From Atribacterota bacterium (lineage in GTDB: Bacteria; Atribacterota; Phoenicimicrobiia; Phoenicimicrobiales; Phoenicimicrobiaceae), in assembly GCA_030599445.1 (NCBI GenBank), contig JAUVOA010000124.1, positions 1 to 5,294 on the forward strand: DNA of 5,294 nucleotides, written 5' to 3'. Both the position numbers and the translations under genes were made by a program. Positions 1 to 5,294 of this stretch are shown piece after piece. The notes beneath the pieces were generated by a model, which made no database searches, was not told the DNA's origin, and was given only the letters and a program-made list of their open reading frames with translations. Numbering within the stretch: the first letter of the stretch is position 1; every line of letters starts with the position of its first letter.

Positions 1-1115
1 AAAGCTATGGGTAATTTATATTTTCCATTTTGAAATTCACTACTTTGCAATATTTCTTTCAAATATACATTTATTCTTTTACGGTTAGGGACTTCGATTC
101 CTACAGCATTTTTACCGGGTATTGGTGCTTCTATCCTGACTGAGGCTACTGCAAAAGACAAAGCAATATCATTGCTTAAATTAGTTATTTTAGATATTTT
201 AACACCTGGTGCAGGATGAATTTCATATCGGGTAACAGTTGGTCCCTGGATTACCCCAACGACTTTTGCATCAATCCCAAAATTAGAAAATGTTCTTTCG
301 AGTGTTTTTACATTTTCCTCAATATTTAATTTGGTATCTGTTTTCTCTTCAGCGTACGAGTCAGACAGTAGAGATAGGGGTGGAAATTGATAGCTGTCTA
401 ACTTAGGTTCCTGTTTTGGTCCCTGGTAATCTCTATCGAAAATTGTTTCTCCTTCTAATTTTTTTTCATTTTTCCTGGTTTTTTTAATTTTAAATATTTT
501 TTTAGGTATTTCATCTGTTTCGTATTCTTGATAATCGGGTTTTTCTTTGCGCCTTGAGCTTTTAGATATTTTTGCCCCGATATTTTTTAAAATCTTGTAA
601 ATGTTATTCGATATTACCTTTATTTTATTTCCTAATTTGCCAAATATATAAAAATAAGAAGCTTCAGTTATGAATAAGGCAGATATTAAACTGAGAGATA
701 TTAGAACAAGATAAGCGCCTTTTGTTCCAAAGTAAAGGTATAAGGAATTGGCAAAATAGTAACCTAACAAACCTCCGCCAGCCCCTTTCATTGCCAATGA
801 ATATGAATTGTCGAGTAAAAGTAATCTAATATGGATAAATATAAGAAATATAATAAATAAAAAACCAATACCGAAGAGTTTATGATAAGGATTGGGTGGT
901 TTATAATTAAAAAGAATTACAATTCCTAAAAATAATAATAAGATTGGGAAGATGTAGGCACCAAGACCAATATTGCGAGTTGCGGTTTGAAAAATAATTT
1001 TTCCTACGATTCCCATTTTATCAGTGAAGATAAAAGCGAAAATATATAATAAAGAAAATGCAACAATTATTATACTTATGGTTTCATTTTTAGTATTTTT
1101 TTTCTTTATTTTCAT
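1..1115 (-). CDS. ftsK: FtsK/SpoIIIE-family DNA translocase, N-terminal part (cut by window edge)
   Basis: Hand translation of the minus strand gives 371 complete codons with no stop, running off the left edge. The family pumps double-stranded DNA through the division septum and helps resolve chromosome dimers. Residues 1-10 are Lys-rich. Hydrophobic segments at about 12-31, 51-70, 81-99 and 134-155, with a weaker one near 115-130, fit the FtsK 4TM membrane anchor. A charged Lys/Glu-rich linker follows (about 156-245), short as in SpoIIIE rather than long as in E. coli FtsK. From about 246 (FPPLSLL) the motor alpha domain begins; GPTVTRYEIHPAPGVKISKI (291-310), VRIEAPIPGK (326-335) and VGIEVPN (338-344) are typical FtsK/SpoIIIE blocks. 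The visible part ends before the Walker A ATPase core and gamma domain. The ATG at 1115 has GAGAGGA upstream, starts 4 bp after uppP and comes just before the first membrane helix. Family certain; ftsK versus spoIIIE naming is not decidable here. Confidence 0.93.
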   Translation of the reverse strand, partial: MKIKKKNTKNETISIIIVAFSLLYIFAFIFTDKMGIVGKIIFQTATRNIGLGAYIFPILLLFLGIVILFNYKPPNPYHKLFGIGFLFIIFLIFIHIRLLLLDNSYSLAMKGAGGGLLGYYFANSLYLYFGTKGAYLVLISLSLISALFITEASYFYIFGKLGNKIKVISNNIYKILKNIGAKISKSSRRKEKPDYQEYETDEIPKKIFKIKKTRKNEKKLEGETIFDRDYQGPKQEPKLDSYQFPPLSLLSDSYAEEKTDTKLNIEENVKTLERTFSNFGIDAKVVGVIQGPTVTRYEIHPAPGVKISKITNLSNDIALSFAVASVRIEAPIPGKNAVGIEVPNRKRINVYLKEILQSSEFQNGKYKLPIA

Positions 1116-1119
1116 TTTA

Positions 1120-1947
1120 TTAAAGTCCTCTCGATAAAGATATCCAAATTGTTAAACCAGATATAATCCAAAGATAGTATGAAAAGAAGAATATTTTTCG
1201 ATTTTTTAATAATCCTATAAATATTTTCATAGCCCCATAGCTTGATATAGCGGCCACTAGCCCGGATAATATCAGAATAGATAAATCTATATTTAAAGAA
1301 GATAATTCCCTCATTTTAAACATTGAAGCACCTAAAATAATCGGTACAGATAGTATAAAAGAATATTTTGCCGCAAATTCTCGATCTAAATTTCTTGACA
1401 ATCCGGCAATAACGGTTAAACCGGACCTCGATATCCCAGGGATAATAGCAACAGCTTGAGCTACTCCTATAATAATAGCATCTTTGCAAGTAATTTCTGA
1501 AATATTTTTGTTTCCCTCTGCGTATTTTTTATTACCGAACCAAAGTAAGGCACCTGTAATAATTAACATAAAGGAAGCAATAATAGGTTTACTAAAAAGT
1601 ATTTCAAAATAAGAACTAAAAGTATATCCAATAATTACTGCCGGTATGGTGCTGATTACTAAAAACCAGGCAAGTTTTGATGATAAATCATTTTTAAAAA
1701 TATTTACTATATTTTCTCCATGAGATAGTTTATAAATACTGTCAAAAAAAGAAATTACTAATTCCTTAATATCTTTTCTAAAGAGCACTATTACAGCCAT
1801 AACTGTTCCAAAATGTAAAAATGCTTCAAATACCGCACCTGGTAAATTTAGTTTTAAGAAATACTTTGCTATCACTAAATGCCCGGAACTGCTTACCGGG
1901 AAGAATTCAGTTAATCCTTGTATCATCCCTAATAATATTAATGACAT
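1120..1947 (-). CDS. uppP: Undecaprenyl-diphosphatase (UppP/BacA family)
   Basis: This integral membrane phosphatase converts undecaprenyl diphosphate to undecaprenyl phosphate, renewing the lipid carrier for peptidoglycan and other wall polymers; overproduction is known to give bacitracin resistance. At 275 aa it has the usual family length. Both signatures are intact: QGLTEFFPVSSSGH at 10-23, which holds the (E/Q)xxxE pair Q10/E14 and H23, and PGISRSGLT at 170-178 with the conserved Arg174. Further family-like segments are LAWFLVISTIPAVIIGYTF (92-110) and AAKYSFILSVPIILGA (192-207). Hydrophobic stretches run through the whole chain, as expected of a multi-pass protein. The ATG at 1947 leaves only nine residues before the first motif, matching the family, and follows AGAGGA. 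It sits 8 bp after the phosphate transporter gene and 4 bp before ftsK, so co-transcription is likely. Confidence 0.97.
   Translation of the reverse strand: MSLILLGMIQGLTEFFPVSSSGHLVIAKYFLKLNLPGAVFEAFLHFGTVMAVIVLFRKDIKELVISFFDSIYKLSHGENIVNIFKNDLSSKLAWFLVISTIPAVIIGYTFSSYFEILFSKPIIASFMLIITGALLWFGNKKYAEGNKNISEITCKDAIIIGVAQAVAIIPGISRSGLTVIAGLSRNLDREFAAKYSFILSVPIILGASMFKMRELSSLNIDLSILILSGLVAAISSYGAMKIFIGLLKNRKIFFFSYYLWIISGLTIWISLSRGL
1126..1132 (-). promoter_or_regulatory. Ribosome binding site of ftsK, inside the end of uppP
   Basis: The minus strand reads GAGAGGA ten bases before the ATG at 1115. The site lies within the last codons of uppP, so ribosomes finishing uppP arrive directly on the ftsK start. 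This supports the chosen ftsK start and suggests translational coupling. Confidence 0.65.
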
Positions 1948-1951
1948 ATAT

Positions 1952-1957
1952 TCCTCT
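1952..1957 (-). promoter_or_regulatory. Ribosome binding site of uppP overlapping the transporter stop codon
   Basis: The minus strand reads TAGAGGA, in which TAG is the stop codon of the upstream transporter gene and AGAGGA is the Shine-Dalgarno sequence, only four bases before the uppP ATG. The overlap suggests coupled translation of the two genes. Confidence 0.65.
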
Positions 1958-3569
1958 AACTTTTGGATAATTCATCAATTACCATTAAACTAATGTTATT
2001 AGCATGGTCACCAACTCTCTCTAAGTTGCTTATTAAATCTAAAAAAATAACACCGGATTCAGGATAACAAATGCCCTGGTTTAGCCTATTTATATGATTA
2101 TCACGAAGCTCTTTTTCTATTTTATCAATTTCATCTTCTTTCAGAGCTACCTCTTGTGCCAACTCTATATCTCTATTCTTTAATGCTGAGATTGATTTAT
2201 TTAAAGAAAATTGAACTTTAGAAAACATATATTTTAGTTCACTTAAAGCTTTTTCACTAAAAGGCAATTTTTCATTTATTTTTTCTTCAGTAAGTTCAGC
2301 TAAATTTTCAGCATGGTCACCTACTCTTTCTATATCATTTACTATATTCATTAAATCTGTTAGTCTTTTTGATTGTTTAGGGCTAAGAGATCGTTGAGAT
2401 ATTAATACTAAATATTTGGTGATCTCCTTTTCTAAAGTATTTACCACCCCTTCTTTTAAGTATACATTTTTTAGGATATTTAGGTCATCTTGAACAAAAG
2501 ACATCATTACATCATTTAGCATGCTCTCAACCATTTCGCCCATTCTAACCAGTTCTTTTGTTGCCTGACTTAAAGCAAGGGATGGTGTATTTAACATATC
2601 TTTATTTAGGTAGATGGGGCCTTTCTTAATGACAATTTCTTCACCTGGTAAAAGTTTAACTATAAGTTTAGTAAACAAAGAAAGAAAAGGAAGTAATATT
2701 GCTGCATTAATTACATTGAATAAAGTATGAGCATTGGCAATTTGCCTTGGGATACTTGATGAGGTTAACGATACCAGATATGAAAACTTATTTATAAAGA
2801 ATAGAAATAAAACAACTCCTCCAATATTAAAAAATAGATGAGAAAGAGCAACTCTTTTCCCGGTTATTGAACTCCCTATGCTGGCAATTCCTGCAGTAAA
2901 ACAAGTTCCTACATTGCTTCCCAGAATAAGGGGGATTGCTGCTTCTATACCTATTATACCCTGAATGGACATGGCAATTACAATTGCAGTAGTAGCACTA
3001 CTGCTTTGAATTATAGCGGTAAAGATTGCAGCAACCGCGATACCCAATAAAGGGTTGTAAGAAATATTTGTTAATAAACTTAGAAATGGAGCATAATTTC
3101 TTAATGGTCTTACTGCATGAGACATAGTATATAAGCCTAAGAACAATATACCAAAACCGAGTAATATTTGGCCAAAGTATTTAGAACTTCTTCTTTTAGA
3201 TAAATAATTAAATATAAAACCAATTCCAATTGCCGGAAGAGCATATTTCTCTAAACGAAAAGATACAATCTGGGCAGTTACGGTGGTACCTATATTTGCT
3301 CCTGCTATTACACTTACAGCTTGTTTTAAACTTAACAATCCTGCGTTAACTAATCCGATAGTTATAACACTTGTTGCACTACTGCTTTGAACAATGGAAG
3401 TTATTAAAGCCCCGGTTGCAACACCCATCATTGGTTTATTGGTTAAGAATTCCATAACTTTCTGTATTCTATCACCGGTAACTTTTTGCAAACCATCACT
3501 GAGCAGTTGCATCCCGTATAAAAATAATCCCAGACCTCCCACCATACCAAAGATTAGTTCAGTGGTCAT
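1956..3569 (-). CDS. Na+/phosphate cotransporter-family protein with C-terminal PhoU-like domain
   Basis: This 537-aa membrane protein belongs to the NptA/YjbB-like type II Na/Pi cotransporter group. The membrane part has the two inverted family repeats: QSSSATS (61-67) followed by GANIGTT (90-96), and QSSSATT (188-194) followed by GSNVGTC (217-223). Hydrophobic segments span about 5-305. HTLFNVINA (281-289) closes the second repeat. From about 330 the chain becomes helical and charged, a PhoU-like domain with two copies of the ExxxD metal-binding motif, in ERVGDHAEN (414-422) and ERVGDHANN (517-525). The family moves inorganic phosphate coupled to Na+; E. coli YjbB is reported to export phosphate, so direction cannot be read from sequence. 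PhoU-like tails are linked to phosphate sensing. The ATG at 3569 follows GGAGG at good spacing. It is first gene of the apparent transporter-uppP-ftsK operon, downstream of a repeat-rich gap. Confidence 0.93.
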   Translation of the reverse strand: MTTELIFGMVGGLGLFLYGMQLLSDGLQKVTGDRIQKVMEFLTNKPMMGVATGALITSIVQSSSATSVITIGLVNAGLLSLKQAVSVIAGANIGTTVTAQIVSFRLEKYALPAIGIGFIFNYLSKRRSSKYFGQILLGFGILFLGLYTMSHAVRPLRNYAPFLSLLTNISYNPLLGIAVAAIFTAIIQSSSATTAIVIAMSIQGIIGIEAAIPLILGSNVGTCFTAGIASIGSSITGKRVALSHLFFNIGGVVLFLFFINKFSYLVSLTSSSIPRQIANAHTLFNVINAAILLPFLSLFTKLIVKLLPGEEIVIKKGPIYLNKDMLNTPSLALSQATKELVRMGEMVESMLNDVMMSFVQDDLNILKNVYLKEGVVNTLEKEITKYLVLISQRSLSPKQSKRLTDLMNIVNDIERVGDHAENLAELTEEKINEKLPFSEKALSELKYMFSKVQFSLNKSISALKNRDIELAQEVALKEDEIDKIEKELRDNHINRLNQGICYPESGVIFLDLISNLERVGDHANNISLMVIDELSKS

Positions 3570-3575
3570 TGAATA

Positions 3576-3580
3576 CCTCC
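3576..3580 (-). promoter_or_regulatory. Strong ribosome binding site of the Na/Pi transporter gene
   Basis: The minus strand reads GGAGG, six bases before the ATG at 3569. It is the best Shine-Dalgarno match in the window and settles the start of the transporter gene. It lies outside the 7-bp repeat block that ends at 3591. Confidence 0.8.
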
Positions 3581-3590
3581 GCCTAGGTAA

Positions 3591-3744
3591 AGTGATAAGT
3601 AACGAGTGATAAGTAATGAGTAAATATTATAGCGTAGAGCGTTTAACCTATAGGAACTCAGTATTATAAAATATAGTAATGAGTAACCTGTTTTTATAAT
3701 TTCTGAAATTTAATCTTATTACTCATTACTTATTACTTGTTACT
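3591..3744. repeat. Intergenic repeat element of 7-bp units with 26-bp inverted ends
   Basis: The region is built from a 7-bp unit close to AGTAATG, in three blocks. Five units run on the plus strand at 3591-3625 (AGTGATA, AGTAACG, AGTGATA, AGTAATG, AGTAAAT). Two run on plus at 3675-3688 (AGTAATG, AGTAACC). Four run on minus from 3744 to 3717 (AGTAACA, AGTAATA, AGTAATG, AGTAATA). Bases 3598-3623 and 3719-3744 match as an inverted repeat at 24 of 26 positions, separated by 95 bp. In a plus-strand transcript both differences become G-U pairs; in a minus-strand transcript they become A-C mismatches. The right arm encodes the final Ser-Asn-Lys and TAA of dut. There is no transposase and no T-tract typical of an intrinsic terminator. 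It could be a miniature mobile element, a dispersed genomic repeat, or a folded operon boundary; which one is not decidable here. Confidence 0.8.
3626..3631 (-). promoter_or_regulatory. Possible -10 element for the transporter-uppP-ftsK operon
   Basis: The minus strand has a perfect TATAAT here, about 57 bases before the transporter ATG. No good -35 hexamer lies at the usual distance; CCTATA is what stands 17 bases upstream. A second TATAAT on the same strand at 3663-3668 also lacks a clear -35. In DNA this AT-rich such hexamers occur by chance, so the call is weak. A promoter in this gap is plausible because it is the largest gap in the window and precedes a tightly packed gene set. Confidence 0.22.
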
Positions 3745-4215
3745 GTATTTTATGCCGCTATGTCCGAAGCCACCTTCTCCTCTTTTGGTTTTATCCAAGG
3801 TCTCTACAAGTTTAAAATTAGGGAAAAATATTTTTTGGATTACTAATTGAGCTATTCTATCTCCTCTTTGTATAATAAACTCTTCTTCACCTAAATTAAT
3901 TAATATTACCTTTACAATACCTCTATAATCTGAATCAATAGTACCTGGCGTATTTAGTACAGTAATTCCATGTTTAAGAGCCAAACCACTTCGAGGTCTT
4001 ATTTGACCTTCGTAACCTTTAGGGATCATAATTTTAATTCCGGTGGAAATCAATTTTGTCTTACCCGGTTTTAATACAGTATCTGAAGTTTCTGCGGATA
4101 ACAAATCAACTCCGGAGGAGAATTCACTTATGGAAACAGGCAAAGGTAAATCTTCGCATCCTCTAACCTTTTCTATTTTTATTTCAATTTTGTTATTCTC
4201 CACTACCAAATCCAC
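3733..4215 (-). CDS. dut: dUTP diphosphatase (dUTPase), trimeric family
   Basis: The enzyme hydrolyses dUTP to dUMP and diphosphate, keeping uracil out of DNA and supplying dUMP for dTMP synthesis in the cytoplasm. All five motifs of the homotrimeric family are present in order: SGVDLLSA (34-41), PRSGLALKHGI (74-84), NTPGTIDSDYRG (88-99) with the likely catalytic Asp94, RGDRIAQLVI (117-126) and the P-loop-like RGEGGFGHSG (145-154). Length is 160 aa, close to the usual 145-155. The start used is GTG at 4215. No convincing Shine-Dalgarno sequence precedes it and an in-frame TAA lies four codons upstream. GTG at 4203 (codon 5) is an alternative that would fit the family N-terminus equally well. 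The gene starts 36 bp after pnp. The last six residues, IKYSNK, lie beyond motif V, and SNK plus the stop fall in the intergenic repeat. Confidence 0.95.
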   Translation of the reverse strand: MDLVVENNKIEIKIEKVRGCEDLPLPVSISEFSSGVDLLSAETSDTVLKPGKTKLISTGIKIMIPKGYEGQIRPRSGLALKHGITVLNTPGTIDSDYRGIVKVILINLGEEEFIIQRGDRIAQLVIQKIFFPNFKLVETLDKTKRGEGGFGHSGIKYSNK

Positions 4216-4251
4216 TTTTTGTTTTATTTATTTCATATTTTTCAAAAAATA

Positions 4252-5294
4252 TCAGTCATATTTTTCATTTTTTTTATCAATATCATTGTTTTCGATATTG
4301 TTTTCATCACTATCCATTTTTCTTAAATCAATTCTACCTTGACTATCAATTCCGATACATTTAACTAATATATTGTCGTTGACTCTAACTACATCTTCAA
4401 CTCTTCCTATACGTTTATGCGATAATTTAGAAATATGGACTAATCCTTCTTTACCAGGAAAGATTTCTACAAAAGCTCCAAAATTAGTTGTCCTGGTTAC
4501 CTTACCTTCATATGTTTCCCCAACTTTAGCCTCTCTTACCATATCTTCAATCATTTTTTTTGCTTGGTTCAGGGATTCACCATCTGCTGAAGCAATGAAT
4601 ATTTCTCCATCATCTTTAATATCGATAGAGGCACCGGTTACTTCAATAATTCTCTTAATATTTTTTCCACTGGGGCCGATTACCATGCCAATTTTAGTAG
4701 GGTCAACATTTATTACTGATATTTTTGGTGCATAGTCAGATAATTTTTCTCGAGATTTTGCCATTGTATTATTCATTTTTTCAAGAATATATAATCTTGC
4801 CTCTTTTGATCTTTCTAAAATATCACTCAATGTATTTTTTGGAATACCGGCGATCTTCAAATCCATCTGAATACCGGTGATACCAAGGCTGCTTCCGGCA
4901 GCCTTAAAGTCCATATCTCCATAATGATCTTCTAAACCTAAAATATCTGTTAATATTTCTACATTTTCATCTTCTTTTACTAATCCCATAGCGATTCCAG
5001 CTACAGGTCTTTTTAGAGGGACCCCTGCGTCAAATAAGGATAGGCTCCCTGCGCAAACGGTAGCCATAGAAGAAGAGCCATTTGATTCTAAAATTTCGGA
5101 AACTAAACGAATAGTGTAAGGAAATTCTTCTTCTGAAGGAATTAAAGCTGTTAAAGCCATTTCTGCTAATGAACCATGGCCAATTTCTCTTCTTGATTGT
5201 CCTCTTCTGGGCCTTACTTCGCCAACACTAAAAGGAGGAAAATTGTAATGCAAATAAAACCTTTCCGATGATTCTTCTTCCAGGGTATCTATAA
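4252..5294 (-). CDS. pnp: Polynucleotide phosphorylase, C-terminal half (cut by window edge)
   Basis: PNPase is a trimeric 3'-5' exoribonuclease that degrades RNA with phosphate and can work in reverse to add tails. The frame is open to the right edge, giving 346 visible residues of a protein usually near 700. The Met-like codon at 5253 is an internal TTG leucine in ERFYLHYNFPPFSVGEVRP, so it is not a start. Order of parts: second RNase PH domain to about residue 165, with RREIGHG, SEEEFPYTIRLVSEILESNG and LGLEDHYGDMDFKAAG, whose Asp122 and Asp128 (visible numbering) match the catalytic pair of E. coli PNPase; KH domain about 190-250 with the RNA-binding loop GPSG at 206-209; S1 domain about 256-325 (GKVTRTTNFGAFVEIFPGKEGLVHIS); and an acidic Asn-rich tail ending KYD. 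The next gene, dut, starts 36 bp downstream with no obvious terminator between them. Confidence 0.97.
   Translation of the reverse strand, partial: IDTLEEESSERFYLHYNFPPFSVGEVRPRRGQSRREIGHGSLAEMALTALIPSEEEFPYTIRLVSEILESNGSSSMATVCAGSLSLFDAGVPLKRPVAGIAMGLVKEDENVEILTDILGLEDHYGDMDFKAAGSSLGITGIQMDLKIAGIPKNTLSDILERSKEARLYILEKMNNTMAKSREKLSDYAPKISVINVDPTKIGMVIGPSGKNIKRIIEVTGASIDIKDDGEIFIASADGESLNQAKKMIEDMVREAKVGETYEGKVTRTTNFGAFVEIFPGKEGLVHISKLSHKRIGRVEDVVRVNDNILVKCIGIDSQGRIDLRKMDSDENNIENNDIDKKNEKYD

Noticed and set aside
3394..3609. Plus-strand open frame of 71 codons
   Set aside because: It is antisense to the start of the transporter gene, whose repeat motifs are well conserved, and its product resembles no family. 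Its end lies in the repeat array.
3591..3744. CRISPR array
   Set aside because: The repeated unit is only 7 bp, in direct contact without unique spacers, and occurs in both orientations. No cas gene is present.
4235..4252. AT-only palindrome after pnp as an intrinsic terminator
   Set aside because: The stem has no GC pairs and only a two-base centre, and there is no proper T-tract following it on the minus strand. It would be too weak to terminate and occurs easily by chance in AT-rich DNA.
4043..4342. Plus-strand open frame of 99 codons
   Set aside because: It is antisense to dut and the pnp tail. Its Phe/Ser-rich C-terminus is simply the complement of A-rich codons, with no recognisable domain.
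4373..4735. Plus-strand open frame of 120 codons
   Set aside because: It is antisense to the KH and S1 domains of pnp, which are clearly the coding frame.
4252..5253. A complete 333-aa gene starting at 5253
   Set aside because: The apparent start is an internal TTG leucine codon. The frame stays open upstream, and the added residues (DTLEEESSERFYL) continue PNPase homology to the window edge, so the gene is partial.

Overview
The window is an AT-rich bacterial chromosome segment in which every supported gene lies on the minus strand. Read in the direction of transcription (right to left), the order is: the 3' half of pnp (polynucleotide phosphorylase), dut (dUTPase), a 163-bp repeat-filled gap, a Na+/phosphate cotransporter-family gene with a PhoU-like tail, uppP (undecaprenyl-diphosphatase), and the 5' part of an FtsK/SpoIIIE DNA translocase gene. 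Both end genes are cut by the window. The plus-strand open frames are antisense shadows of these genes and are not annotated. No rRNA, tRNA, CRISPR array, insertion sequence or riboswitch is visible, and no gene-free stretch exceeds 300 bases.

Layout: 5294-4252 is pnp, with the C-terminal part of the second RNase PH domain, then KH, S1 and an acidic Asn-rich tail. After a 36-bp gap comes dut (4215-3733), which appears to start at GTG without a clear Shine-Dalgarno sequence. The gap 3732-3570 holds eleven copies of a 7-bp unit in three blocks. The outer blocks form a 26-bp inverted repeat, and one arm supplies the last three codons and stop of dut. A good GGAGG ribosome binding site then precedes the transporter gene (3569-1956). 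It is followed after 8 bp by uppP (1947-1120) and after 4 bp by ftsK (1115-1). The last three genes look like one tight operon, with ribosome binding sites overlapping the ends of the preceding genes.

Functionally this is core housekeeping: RNA turnover (pnp), nucleotide-pool sanitation (dut), phosphate movement or homeostasis (transporter), recycling of the lipid carrier for the cell wall (uppP) and chromosome segregation at division (ftsK). UppP releases inorganic phosphate as it dephosphorylates the carrier, so its pairing with a phosphate transporter may be meaningful, but that is inference. A pnp-dut-ftsK neighbourhood recalls Firmicutes-type genomes. The AT richness and 7-bp intergenic repeats suggest a Firmicutes-like or deep-branching, perhaps uncultured, anaerobic lineage, but the window alone does not fix the taxon. 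I see no clearly novel multi-gene system; the repeat element between dut and the transporter gene is the least explained part.
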